The notes beneath the pieces were generated by a model. That model was not told where the DNA came from and searched no databases. It saw only the letters and a program-made list of their open reading frames with translations. Made by a program: the position numbers and the translations under genes. A stretch of 64,000 nt of DNA from Subdoligranulum sp. (GTDB lineage Bacteria > Bacillota > Clostridia > Oscillospirales > Ruminococcaceae): the NCBI GenBank assembly GCA_004555405.1, contig SFIE01000001.1, positions 30,425 through 94,424 on the forward strand, given 5' to 3'. Below are positions 15,045-23,139 of this stretch, piece after piece (within the stretch, counting starts at the first letter, position 1; each line of letters starts with the position of its first letter).

Positions 15045-15953
15045 ATGTTTGGATATGTAAATGTGAATAAAAACGATCTGACCCCTGAGCAGGCCGAGCG
15101 TTATCACAGCTACTACTGCGGGCTTTGCCGCTCGCTGCACAAGCAATACGGCTTTACCGGGCAGGTCACGCTTTCGTATGACATGGTGTTTTTGAGCATG
15201 CTGCTCAGCAGTCTGTACGAGCCGCTGGAGCAAACCGGCACGGATGCCTGTATTCCGCATCCCGTGAAAAAGCACACCTGGGTAGGCAACGAATTCGTCG
15301 ATTATTGCGCCGACATGACCATTGCCCTGAGCTATTATAAGCTGCTGGACGACTGGAAGGACGATCACAGCTATGTGAGCCTTTCGGCTTCCAAAATGCT
15401 GCAGTCGCGCCATTTGGCCGTGGCCAAAAAATACCCGATGCAATGCGCCGCCATTCACAACCGCCTTTGCTGCCTCAGCCAGCTTGAGCGGGAAAACTGC
15501 CACGATCTTGACCGGGTGAGCAACTGCTTCGGCGAAATGCTGGCTGCGATCTTTGATGTAAAAAAGGATATGTGGAGTGTGCCTTTGCAGCAAATGGGCT
15601 ACGCTCTGGGCAAATTCATCTATCTGATGGACGCCTACGAGGATCTGGAAAGCGATATCCAGAAGTGCCGCTACAATCCCCTGCTTGGCATTGCGGGCAA
15701 GCCGGGCTATGAAGAGCATTGCCATGATATTTTGACCATGCTGATGTCGCAGTGTGCCGAGGCTTACGAAAAGCTGCCCTGCATTCAGGATGCTGCTATT
15801 TTGCGCAATGTTTTATATTCAGGCGTGTGGACACGCTATCACATGCTGCAAACAAAGCCCAGCAAGAAAGAGAAAAACCGCTTCGGCGGCAAAAAAACTG
15901 TGCAGGAGCCCCTGCCAGACCCCAGTGTGAAGGAGCCGGAATCCGATGAATGA
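15045..15953 (+). CDS. DUF5685 family protein
   Basis: A 302-residue cytoplasmic protein matching what I recall of DUF5685. It starts MFGYVNVNKNDL, has an early cysteine pair in YYCGLCRSL near residue 25, a His/Asp-rich helical body (YYKLLDDWKDD near residue 100), and a second conserved core LGKFIYLMDAYEDLESD near residue 189 followed by NPLLG. Aspartates spaced along helices suggest a metal-binding or isoprenoid-synthase-like all-alpha fold, but no reaction is known. Its stop overlaps the start of the J-domain gene by 8 bases, so the two are translationally coupled. Confidence 0.75.
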   Translation: MFGYVNVNKNDLTPEQAERYHSYYCGLCRSLHKQYGFTGQVTLSYDMVFLSMLLSSLYEPLEQTGTDACIPHPVKKHTWVGNEFVDYCADMTIALSYYKLLDDWKDDHSYVSLSASKMLQSRHLAVAKKYPMQCAAIHNRLCCLSQLERENCHDLDRVSNCFGEMLAAIFDVKKDMWSVPLQQMGYALGKFIYLMDAYEDLESDIQKCRYNPLLGIAGKPGYEEHCHDILTMLMSQCAEAYEKLPCIQDAAILRNVLYSGVWTRYHMLQTKPSKKEKNRFGGKKTVQEPLPDPSVKEPESDE

Positions 15954-16683
15954 TCCATACAGCGTTTTGGGCATTACCCCCAGCGCCACGGAAGAAGAGA
16001 TTAAAAAAGCGTACCGCAGCAAATGCAAAGAGTTTCACCCCGATCTGCACCCCGGCGATGCCGCTGCCGAGGATAAATTTAAAGAAGTGCAGGCAGCCTA
16101 CAGCGAGATCATGAAGATCAAGCAAAACGGCGGCAGTTATACAGGCGGCTATGCCGGCGGCGGCAGCGGCTACGGCGGCCAGCAGTATTACCGCTCGGGC
16201 TACGGCAGCGCACAGCAGAACGACCCCTTCGGCTTTGGCTTTGACCCGTTTGAAGCCTTTTTCGGCGGCAGCTATGGCTACAGCCGTGCCGGGTATGGCA
16301 GCGGCGCACAGGCCCCTGACCAAGACACCCGTATGCAGGCCGCCCGAAACTATATCAATGCGCGCCATTACACCGAGGCCATGCACGTGCTGGAATCCAT
16401 TCCCATCAGTGAGCGCCGCGCCCGCTGGTATTATTATGCAGCCTTGGCCAGCAGCGGCCTTGGCAACCGCGTAAACGCTTTGGAATACGCCAAAAAGGCT
16501 GTGGAGCTGGAACCCGGCAACTATGAATACCAAAACCTTTTGGACCGGCTGCAAAATTACAGCCGCAACTACCGCAACATGAACAGCGGCTACACCACGC
16601 AAAGCTTTGGCGTGTGGCGCATTTGCCTGCCCTGGCTGCTGCTTTCGTTCTTTTGCCGCTTCCCATGCTTTTGCTACTTCTGA
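15946..16683 (+). CDS. J-domain (DnaJ-like) protein with tetratricopeptide-like region
   Basis: A 245-residue co-chaperone-like protein. Residues 3-64 form a J domain (DPYSVLGITPSATEEEIKKAY) with an intact HPD in FHPDLHPG near residue 31. A Gly/Tyr-rich linker spans about 65-120, with GFDPFEAFFGG resembling the G/F region. Residues 125-200 are TPR-like helices (AARNYINARHYTEAMHVLESI). The C-terminus is hydrophobic and Cys-rich, possibly membrane-associated. It should stimulate DnaK ATPase; dnaK is not in the window. Coupling to DUF5685 and the zinc-ribbon membrane protein suggests a shared complex. Confidence 0.85.
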   Translation: MNDPYSVLGITPSATEEEIKKAYRSKCKEFHPDLHPGDAAAEDKFKEVQAAYSEIMKIKQNGGSYTGGYAGGGSGYGGQQYYRSGYGSAQQNDPFGFGFDPFEAFFGGSYGYSRAGYGSGAQAPDQDTRMQAARNYINARHYTEAMHVLESIPISERRARWYYYAALASSGLGNRVNALEYAKKAVELEPGNYEYQNLLDRLQNYSRNYRNMNSGYTTQSFGVWRICLPWLLLSFFCRFPCFCYF

Positions 16684-16759
16684 TGGGATCATAAGCATTT
16701 CTTGGACAAATTATAAAAAACCTGTATTTGTTTTTTGTACACTTTATATAGCTTTTCCG

Positions 16760-16797
16760 GCACAGACATTGACCTTCACGCCAATGTCTGTGCTTTT
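16760..16797 (+). terminator. Terminator of the zinc-ribbon/DUF5685/J-domain operon
   Basis: Perfect 12-bp stem GCACAGACATTG/CAATGTCTGTGC with a 10-base loop, followed by TTTT. Confidence 0.92.
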
Positions 16798-16858
16798 ATA
16801 TGTGCAGCTCATAGACAAACACTGTTTTTATAAGTTTTGTTTATGAAATAAATCAGTT

Positions 16859-16889
16859 AATTTTTATCAAGTGAGGATTGATAAAAATT
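16859..16889. promoter_or_regulatory. 31-bp palindrome in an AT-rich intergenic region
   Basis: Perfect 12-bp arms AATTTTTATCAA and TTGATAAAAATT around a 7-base spacer. It lies 275 bases before the antiporter gene and about 90 bases upstream of its best promoter. It could be an operator or DNA-structure element. The 479-base gap 16684-17162 otherwise holds the terminator before it and the promoter after it; no coding sequence is seen. Confidence 0.5.
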
Positions 16890-16978
16890 TAATTTAAAAG
16901 TTTTTGTATACATTGTAATTGTATCTCAACCATGCGCGAAGGGCTTTTGAGCGTTTTCACAGTTTTATGCATAACTCC

Positions 16979-17006
16979 TTGCAGTTTTTTAAAAGAAAGC
17001 TATAAT
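16979..17006 (+). promoter_or_regulatory. Promoter of the antiporter/kinase-like operon
   Basis: TTGCAG (16979-16984), 16-base spacer, perfect TATAAT (17001-17006). The leader would be about 150 bases. Confidence 0.6.
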
Positions 17007-17162
17007 AAATTCAGCTTAGATGAGCCAATGATATTTTATTGGGAATTTTTTAAAAAAAGCAAAACCGTATAGGAAATTTCAGGGTTTTGGCTCCCCCCTT
17101 TGCGGGCCGTTGGGGCCGCCCTGCTGTTTCCCGGCTGAAAGGCTTTTGGGAGGTATTGCGTT

Positions 17163-18605
17163 GTGAAAAAACTGTCTGCCCTGGCCGCTGCCCTTTTGGG
17201 CGTGCTGGCCTTTTCGGTTACAGCCATGGCCGAATCGCCTGCGGGGGAAACCGGCACGGCTGTGCCCTCGCTGCTGTATTGCATTCCCTTTGCAGGGATC
17301 CTGCTTTGCATCGCGCTGTTTCCGCTGGTAAAGCCCACCTGGTGGGAGGAACATCAGGCCCCTGTGGTGCTTGCATGGTCGCTGGCGTTCATTGTTCCGT
17401 TTGTGATAGGCTTCGGCGCACACCACACCGCCGAGGTGGTGCTGGAATGCATCATAAACGATTATCTTACTTTTATTGTATTGCTGTTCGGCCTGTTCTG
17501 CGTAGCCGGCAACATTACGCTGGAGGGCGATCTGGCGGGTTCGCCCCGCATCAATGTGGGCCTTTTGCTGTTCGGCACCCTGCTCAGCAGCTGGGTGGGC
17601 ACCACGGGCGCCAGCATGCTGATGGTTCGCCCCATTATCAAAATGAATTCCTGGCGCAAGCGCAAACGCCATATTATGATCTTTTTCATTTTCCTGATCT
17701 CCAACATCGGCGGCTGCCTTACCCCCATCGGCGATCCCCCGCTTTTGATGGGCTTTATGCGCGGTGTGCCGTTTTTCTGGAGCCTGCGCCTGCTGCCCAT
17801 TCTGGCCTTTAACGCCGCTGTGCTGCTGTTTGTGTTTTATCATCTGGATATGCGCGCCTACCGCAAGGATATTGCCGAGGGCCGCAAGCCCGATATCAGC
17901 AAGCCCGGCACCGAAATTCGCATTGCGGGCCTGCACAATCTGATTTTTCTGGCAGCCATTGTGGTGGCCGTGCTTTTAAGCGGCACCCTGCCCAGCCTGC
18001 CCTTGTTCCGCAATGCAGACGGCACCGTGCGCGGCATTCCTATTCTGGGTGAAGTAACGCTCACCTGGCCTGCCGTGATCGAGATTGCGATCATTCTGGC
18101 CTCGGCATGGCTGAGCTTCCGCACCACCAGCGCCAAAGTGCGCACCGAAAACCACTTTACCTGGGGTGCCATCAAGGAAGTGGCGATTCTGTTCATTGGC
18201 ATTTTCATCACCATGCAGCCCGCTTTGATGATCCTGAAGGCCAACGGTGCAAGCCTTGGCTTGGATTCGCCTTACCAGATGTTCTGGGCCACCGGCGCAC
18301 TGAGCAGCTTTTTGGATAACACGCCCACCTATCTGGTGTTCCTTACCACCGCCGGTTCTTTGGGCTTTACCGAGGGCATTGCCACGGCCTTGGGCACCGT
18401 GCCCGCCAAAATGCTGGTGGCGATCTCCTGCGGCGCTGTGTTTATGGGTGCCAACACCTATATCGGCAACGCACCCAACTTTATGGTCAAGAGCATCAGC
18501 GACGAAAACGGTGTGCGCATGCCCAGCTTCTTTGGCTATATCCTGTGGTCGCTTGGATTCCTGATTCCGGTGTTCATTTTGGATACCCTGATTTTCTTCT
18601 TATAA
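17163..18605 (+). CDS. Sodium:proton antiporter-like ion transporter (ArsB/NhaD superfamily)
   Basis: A 480-residue polytopic membrane protein with about 11-12 hydrophobic helices. Conserved half-repeat motifs include SNIGGCLTPIGDPPLLMG near residue 180 and FLDNTPTYLVFL near residue 383, the latter matching the NhaD/ArsB family in which Asn/Asp/Thr line the ion path. The N-terminus looks like a cleavable or first-helix signal (AFSVTAMAE near residue 23). The start is GTG 17163 behind GGGAGG. It probably exchanges Na+ for H+ for pH or sodium homeostasis; anion or arsenite transport is less likely without ars partners. The next gene follows 13 bases downstream. Confidence 0.8.
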   Translation: MKKLSALAAALLGVLAFSVTAMAESPAGETGTAVPSLLYCIPFAGILLCIALFPLVKPTWWEEHQAPVVLAWSLAFIVPFVIGFGAHHTAEVVLECIINDYLTFIVLLFGLFCVAGNITLEGDLAGSPRINVGLLLFGTLLSSWVGTTGASMLMVRPIIKMNSWRKRKRHIMIFFIFLISNIGGCLTPIGDPPLLMGFMRGVPFFWSLRLLPILAFNAAVLLFVFYHLDMRAYRKDIAEGRKPDISKPGTEIRIAGLHNLIFLAAIVVAVLLSGTLPSLPLFRNADGTVRGIPILGEVTLTWPAVIEIAIILASAWLSFRTTSAKVRTENHFTWGAIKEVAILFIGIFITMQPALMILKANGASLGLDSPYQMFWATGALSSFLDNTPTYLVFLTTAGSLGFTEGIATALGTVPAKMLVAISCGAVFMGANTYIGNAPNFMVKSISDENGVRMPSFFGYILWSLGFLIPVFILDTLIFFL

Positions 18606-18618
18606 GGGGGTGCTGAAC

Positions 18619-19650
18619 ATGAAACAACATCGTGAAGAACGCATTGCACTGGCCACCCGCATTTATGAGCTGGACGGCGAGGTTTACCGCTGCCTGGGCT
18701 CCAATCTGGGCCGGGTTTTCACCGGCAAGCGCGATGCCACCATTGAAGAACTGGCCCGCCTGATGTGCAGCAGCGAAAAAAGCCATTATCTGCGCAGCGA
18801 GCTGGCATTGATCAGCAACATGGCCCGCACCATTCAGGACAAGCCCACCCGCGCCCGCCTGATGCGCGAATACGACTCGATCCTGCAGGAAGTGGAAAGC
18901 CTGCCCACCAGCTTTGGCCGTGTGGATATTCTGGACGAGCAGATGGCCAGCCTGAACGCCGCCAGCCTGAGCGACCGCTTTGGCAAGGGCGACCATCTGG
19001 TGATCTGCATCGGCCGCACCTATGGCAGCGCCGGCACGGATATCGGCTTTGCGCTGGCCGATGCTTTGCACATCAACTATTACGATACCGAGATCTTTAC
19101 CGAGGTTTTGGAGCGTTTGGAAGCCGAGCAGGATCATGTGTCCGATTTCGTGAGCTTTTCCCACGAGAAAAACCCCAATGTAACCGGCGATATCCATGAC
19201 CGTAAAATGACGCTGAAGCAGCGCATTCGCGAATTCAGCCGCTATCACGGCCTGAGCAAGCGCGATGCCATCTTCTTTAACGAATCCGATCTGCTGTGCG
19301 AAAAGGCCCGCACGGAAGACTTTATCATCATGGGCCGCTGCGGTGACCGTATCCTCTCGCACAACGGCATTCCGCATTTGAGCGTGTTTATCACGGCTCC
19401 GTTTGAAAAGCGTGTGCAGCGCATTATGGCCACCGATGATCTTACTGAAAAACAGGCCCGCAAGCTGCTGAAAACTCTGGACCGCCGCCACGGAAGCTAT
19501 TATAACTTCTACACCGGCCGCCGCTGGGGTGACCCGAACAGTTACGATCTGTGCATCAACAGTGCCTCTTATGGCATTGAGGGCTCGGTTGAGCTGATCA
19601 AGCGCATGGTGGACCGCCAAAGCTACAAAAAACCCGCTTCCAACAAGTAA
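18619..19650 (+). CDS. Cytidylate kinase-like family protein with N-terminal helical domain
   Basis: A 343-residue protein. Residues 1-115 are helical and of unknown function. Residues 120-335 form a P-loop kinase of the cytidylate-kinase-like family (PF13189-like). The nucleotide loop is degenerate (GRTYGSAGTDIG rather than GxxxxGK[ST]), as is typical of that family; the lid region appears as RKLLKTLDRRHGSYYNFYTGRRWGD. The substrate is unproven. GTG 18610 is also open, but AAGGGGG is 9 bases before ATG 18619. It directly follows the antiporter, an arrangement hinting at regulation of transport by a nucleotide-sensing partner (inference). Confidence 0.8.
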   Translation: MKQHREERIALATRIYELDGEVYRCLGSNLGRVFTGKRDATIEELARLMCSSEKSHYLRSELALISNMARTIQDKPTRARLMREYDSILQEVESLPTSFGRVDILDEQMASLNAASLSDRFGKGDHLVICIGRTYGSAGTDIGFALADALHINYYDTEIFTEVLERLEAEQDHVSDFVSFSHEKNPNVTGDIHDRKMTLKQRIREFSRYHGLSKRDAIFFNESDLLCEKARTEDFIIMGRCGDRILSHNGIPHLSVFITAPFEKRVQRIMATDDLTEKQARKLLKTLDRRHGSYYNFYTGRRWGDPNSYDLCINSASYGIEGSVELIKRMVDRQSYKKPASNK

Positions 19651-19666
19651 CTGACCCGCACAAATA

Positions 19667-19724
19667 AAAGCCGCCTCAGGTTGGCATGGACAAAACAATG
19701 CGCCATGCACTCTGAGGCGGCTTT
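19667..19724. terminator. Bidirectional terminator between convergent genes
   Basis: Perfect 13-bp arms AAAGCCGCCTCAG/CTGAGGCGGCTTT separated by a 32-base loop with internal pairing (GGCATGG/CCATGC). It serves the kinase-like gene (+) and tmcAL (-). Confidence 0.85.
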
Positions 19725-19735
19725 GTATTACCGGA

Positions 19736-20914
19736 TCATTTCAGCAGCACGGGTTTTTGCGTAAACGAAAGCCCCATGGGGCTGGGGGTTTTGCGGCACA
19801 GCGCAGCAAGATCGGCTGCAGCGGCGTGCGCATTTGCCGCAAGGCGGCACGCTTCGCTTTGCTCTGCCAGCTTGGCAAGGCTGCTGCCCGCCGGAATGTC
19901 GGCGTGTTTTAAAAGCGGCAGCGCCTGCCCCTTTGCCCCCAGCACCAGCGCAAAGGGCGGCATTTCGGGCAGACTGTCGGTATACCCCAGCGCGGCATCC
20001 AGCACCAGACGCCGCAGGCGTGAATGGGCATACCGTTTGGTTTTTAAGGCATCATACAGCGCAGGCAGGCTTACCGCCGTGCGCACACAGGCCGCCAAAC
20101 GGTTTTCCAGCCCTTCGTTCACGCCGCGGATATCGGCAATTTCCGCTGCCGTCATGGCGCGCAGGCGTGAAAGCACCGCAATATCGGCACGCAGCGGGGC
20201 AATGCCCTGTCCGGCGTTTAAAGCCGCCTTATAAAGCGCGTGGGTGTTTTGCGGCAGCCACTGCAGGCTTTGCCCGGTTTCTTCTTTGCTCCATAACCGG
20301 CGCACTGCACTGGCGCTGGCAAACTGCTGGCCGGGCTGGGCATCGGCACCGTGCGCCGCCCCCACACGGGCAATAGGCAGCGGCTGCAGGCTGCGTTTTT
20401 GGCGCAGGATCGCCTTGCAGTATTCCACCCCCAAAAGATCGTTGGGCTGCTCCAGCAGGGCGGCGGTGTGCGGATCGATCTTGCAGGCAGCCCTGGCTCT
20501 GGCAGCGGCAAAGCTTTGCCCGCCGCCCAGCTCGCTTTGCAGGTTGTGTGCAAGGGCCGGGGAATCCAACAGCTCTGCCAGTGCCATAAAGCCCTGCGCA
20601 TCCGGCGTTTCAGCCCCGAATGCCAGCGTATCGCACCCAAGGGAAGCCAGAATATGCACCCCGGCAGCGGCAAAGGTTTCCGCTGTAGCACAGGCCCACG
20701 GGTTTGGCAGCGCCACCACAAGATCGGCCCCGTTTTGCAGGGCGGCCTGTGCGCGCACTGCAGGCGGCAGCGAAGCAAATCCGCCGCGCTGCACCACATC
20801 GCAGCTCATGCACACCACAACCGTTTGTGCGCCCAGTGCGCGCACCTGTTCGATCTGATAGGCATGGCCCTTGTGAAACGGATCATATTCTGCAATAATT
20901 CCTGCAATTTTCAC
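19736..20914 (-). CDS. tmcAL: tRNA(Met) cytidine acetate ligase (YlbM family)
   Basis: A 392-residue cytoplasmic enzyme that in Bacillus activates acetate with ATP and acetylates C34 of elongator tRNA-Met. The nucleotidyltransferase HxGH motif is HKGH at residues 14-17 within GIIAEYDPFHKGH, followed by CMSCDVVQRG near residue 35 and NPWACATAETFA near residue 71. Family length is about 400. The start is GTG 20914 behind GGGGG. It is divergent from ackA, so an acetate-using tRNA modifier shares an intergenic region with acetate kinase. This may be coincidence, but it is a neat pairing. Confidence 0.9.
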   Translation of the reverse strand: MKIAGIIAEYDPFHKGHAYQIEQVRALGAQTVVVCMSCDVVQRGGFASLPPAVRAQAALQNGADLVVALPNPWACATAETFAAAGVHILASLGCDTLAFGAETPDAQGFMALAELLDSPALAHNLQSELGGGQSFAAARARAACKIDPHTAALLEQPNDLLGVEYCKAILRQKRSLQPLPIARVGAAHGADAQPGQQFASASAVRRLWSKEETGQSLQWLPQNTHALYKAALNAGQGIAPLRADIAVLSRLRAMTAAEIADIRGVNEGLENRLAACVRTAVSLPALYDALKTKRYAHSRLRRLVLDAALGYTDSLPEMPPFALVLGAKGQALPLLKHADIPAGSSLAKLAEQSEACRLAANAHAAAADLAALCRKTPSPMGLSFTQKPVLLK

Positions 20915-20933
20915 TTTAACCCCCGCTTATATC

Positions 20934-20962
20934 TTGCAAAAGTATTTTCTTCATTATATAAT
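20934..20962 (+). promoter_or_regulatory. Promoter of ackA
   Basis: TTGCAA (20934-20939), 17-base spacer, perfect TATAAT (20957-20962); leader about 110 bases. Confidence 0.75.
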
Positions 20963-21078
20963 ATTTTTAGTAAACTGCCAATGTGGGAAATGTTGCTTTT
21001 TTTATGGCATGGCGCAAAGATGACGCTGATGCATAAAGCAAAGCGGCTTTCTCTCAAATTATTAGGAGGATGATTCCA

Positions 21079-22284
21079 ATGAAAATTCTGGTTATCAACT
21101 GCGGTTCTTCCAGCCTGAAGTATCAGCTGATCGACATGGACGGCGAAAAGGTTCTGTGCAAGGGCCTGTGCGAGCGTATCGGCATGGACGGTTCTGTGAT
21201 CACCCACAAGGTGGGCGGCGGCAAGTGGGAGCTGACCACTGACTTCCCCACTCACACCGAGGCTTTTGCTGCCGTTGTTAAGATGATGACCGAGGGCGAA
21301 GGCAAGGTTATCAACGATGTATCTGAAGTGAGCGCTATCGGCCACCGCGTTGTGCACGGCGGCGAAAAGTTCCAGGCAAGCTGCCTGGTCACCCCCGCTG
21401 TGATCGACACCATCAACGAGCTGGCTCCTCTGGCTCCCCTGCACAACCCCGCAGGCGTTCTGGGCCTGGAAGCCGCCAAGAAGGTGTTTGGCGAGAACAT
21501 TCCCAATGTGGCTGTGTTTGACACCGCTTTCCACAGCACCATGCCCGCTAAGAGCTATATGTATGGCCTGCCCTACGAGTACTACGAGAAGTTCGGCGTT
21601 CGCCGCTACGGCTTCCACGGCACCAGCCATCGCTTTGTAAGCAAGGCTGCCGCCGAGTATCTGGGCAAGAGCCCTGCTGACCTGAAGATCGTTACCTGCC
21701 ACCTGGGCAACGGCTCTTCCGTTGCTGCTGTTGACGGCGGCAAGGTGCTGGATACCACCATGGGAATGACTCCTCTGAGCGGCCTGCTGATGGGCACCCG
21801 TTCCGGCGACATGGACCCCTCCATCCCCGGCTACATTGAAAACGCCACCGGCATGACCCCCAGCGAGTTTGATGCCGTGATGAATAAGAAGAGCGGCCTG
21901 CTGGGCATTTCCGGCGTGAGCAGCGATAAGCGCGATGTTGACAATGCTGCTGCTGAGGGCAACGAGCGCGCACAGCTGGCCAAGGATATGCTGGTTTACC
22001 AGATCAAGAAGTACATTGGCGGCTATGCTGCTGCTATGGGTGGCCTGGACTGCGTTGTGTTCTGCGGCGGTATCGGCGAGAACGACAACGACCTGCGCGC
22101 TGCTGTGTGCGACAAGATGGAAGTGCTGGGCATCGGCGCCATCAACAAGGAGCAGAACAACAAGCGCGGCCTGGACATCAACGACATCACCGGCGCCGAC
22201 AGCAAGGTGAAGGTTCTGGCTATCTGCACCAACGAAGAGCTGATGATCGCCCGCGACACCAAGGAGATCGTGGAGGCTCTGTAA
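21079..22284 (+). CDS. ackA: Acetate kinase
   Basis: Converts acetyl phosphate + ADP to acetate + ATP, the substrate-level ATP step of acetate fermentation, or the reverse for acetate uptake. At 401 residues it matches the family. Signatures are LVINCGSSSLKY at residues 4-15, the catalytic region VFDTAFHSTMP near residue 146, RRYGFHGTSH near residue 176, HLGNGSS near residue 208, and GGIGEND near residue 330. ATG 21070 is too close to AGGAGG; ATG 21079 is correctly spaced. Codons are highly optimised. No pta gene is adjacent; ackA is flanked by its own promoter and terminator. Confidence 0.97.
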   Translation: MKILVINCGSSSLKYQLIDMDGEKVLCKGLCERIGMDGSVITHKVGGGKWELTTDFPTHTEAFAAVVKMMTEGEGKVINDVSEVSAIGHRVVHGGEKFQASCLVTPAVIDTINELAPLAPLHNPAGVLGLEAAKKVFGENIPNVAVFDTAFHSTMPAKSYMYGLPYEYYEKFGVRRYGFHGTSHRFVSKAAAEYLGKSPADLKIVTCHLGNGSSVAAVDGGKVLDTTMGMTPLSGLLMGTRSGDMDPSIPGYIENATGMTPSEFDAVMNKKSGLLGISGVSSDKRDVDNAAAEGNERAQLAKDMLVYQIKKYIGGYAAAMGGLDCVVFCGGIGENDNDLRAAVCDKMEVLGIGAINKEQNNKRGLDINDITGADSKVKVLAICTNEELMIARDTKEIVEAL

Positions 22285-22331
22285 TTCAGAGTTTTCTGTG
22301 CATTTTCGGGGCAGCCTGTTTGCTTTAACTG

Positions 22332-22374
22332 GCACCGCTGTTTTGGAGTTTTTCCAAAGCAGCGGTGCTTTTTT
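22332..22374 (+). terminator. Terminator of ackA
   Basis: GCACCGCTG/CAGCGGTGC stem with inner TTTGGA/TCCAAA pairing, followed by TTTTTT. Confidence 0.9.
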
Positions 22375-22440
22375 GATTTTATAAAGGCATTTCCTCTGCT
22401 TTTCCCAAAATGCCGATGCTGCAAAACTGTCCTATAGAAA

Positions 22441-22492
22441 AAGCGCGCAGGCTATGCCCCAAGGTGGGCAAAACAGTCTGCGCGCTTTTTTA
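22441..22492. terminator. Second terminator hairpin downstream of ackA
   Basis: AAGCGCGCAG/CTGCGCGCTT with a 27-base loop, then TTTTT; AAAAA precedes it, so it could act on either strand as a back-up. Confidence 0.75.
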
Positions 22493-22525
22493 TGCAGAGG
22501 CTTTAAATGAAGCCCCTATCCTTTT

Positions 22526-22556
22526 AAAAATGCTCCTGCGCTTTCCCGGCGCAGGA
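22526..22556 (-). terminator. Terminator of the HPr-like gene
   Basis: TCCTGCGC/GCGCAGGA, 7-base loop; on the minus strand it is followed by TTTTT. Confidence 0.85.
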
Positions 22557-22566
22557 TCGGCGGCTT

Positions 22567-22788
22567 TTAGTGGATCAGCGGGCGGCACACACGGTGCAGC
22601 TCGTATTCACTTTCGCAAACCACACGAACGGGCTTGCTGTAATCCAAGTGCAGCAGGCCCATGATGCTTTTGGCATCGGCGATGGCGCCGAAGTCATCAT
22701 GCACGCCAATATCGGCCATGCTGGTGGAGGCTCTGTCAGAAAGAGCCTGCAGGTCCTTAATATTCTTGATTTTAATCGATTGGATCAT
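22567..22788 (-). CDS. HPr-family protein lacking the phosphorylatable histidine (Crh-like)
   Basis: A 73-residue protein with the HPr fold pattern. The segment DAKSIMGLLHLDYSKPV (residues 38-54) matches the HPr region around Ser46, the HPr-kinase target, almost exactly. Where HPr has GIHARPA with active His15, this protein has KDLQALSD, so it cannot carry phosphate in sugar PTS transport. Retaining Ser46 without His15 is the pattern of Bacillus Crh, a catabolite-repression cofactor; that role is inferred. The ATG follows GGAGGG. It is monocistronic, with a palindrome at its promoter. Confidence 0.8.
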   Translation of the reverse strand: MIQSIKIKNIKDLQALSDRASTSMADIGVHDDFGAIADAKSIMGLLHLDYSKPVRVVCESEYELHRVCRPLIH

Positions 22789-22869
22789 AGGTCATTACCC
22801 TCCGTTTCTGATTGTCCTGAAGGGTGCCCTCTATGGCAATTTTCCTTATTGCCTCACCCTTCTTTGTGC

Positions 22870-22912
22870 ATTATAGCACATAAACAGTCAATTTCAATGT
22901 GCAACTTGCACA
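22870..22912 (-). promoter_or_regulatory. Promoter of the HPr-like gene with an upstream palindrome
   Basis: Minus strand: TTGAAA (-35), 16-base spacer, TGTGCTATAAT extended -10 (TATAAT at 22870-22875). Directly upstream of the -35 is a perfect palindrome TGTGCAA-C-TTGCACA (22898-22912), a possible operator. TTGTGCAAG occurs again 60 bases away on the plus strand. Confidence 0.6.
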
Positions 22913-23003
22913 AATTTAAGATTTTCTGAGGACTATATCAAATTTTTCACAATGTGGAAAAGCTTTTTGTGCAAGAATACCTATAAAATTGGAAGGTTTT
23001 CAA

Positions 23004-23030
23004 GCACCCGCGTTCCGCGGGTGCGTTTTG
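23004..23030. terminator. Orphan hairpin with short U-run
   Basis: Perfect 9-bp stem GCACCCGCG/CGCGGGTGC with a 3-base loop, followed by GTTTTG. No gene ends here on the plus strand, so it may insulate the HPr promoter region or end an unseen short transcript. Confidence 0.5.
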
Positions 23031-23084
23031 CTGCCCGGCCTGCACCTGCCTGTTGCCGGTACAGCTGCATTCCGGCATCAAAAA

Positions 23085-23121
23085 GGGCGCAGTGCCCCTT
23101 GCATGGCAAGGCACTGCGCCC
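23085..23121 (-). terminator. Terminator of the MFS transporter gene
   Basis: GGGCGCAGTGCC/GGCACTGCGCCC perfect 12-bp stem; minus strand continues TTTTTGATG. Confidence 0.88.
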
Positions 23122-23139
23122 CAAATTTTTATATGGTTT

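Noticed and set aside
20911..22335. 474-codon minus-strand frame opposite ackA
   Set aside because: Same shadow effect; low-complexity Val/His/Gln-rich product with no start signal.
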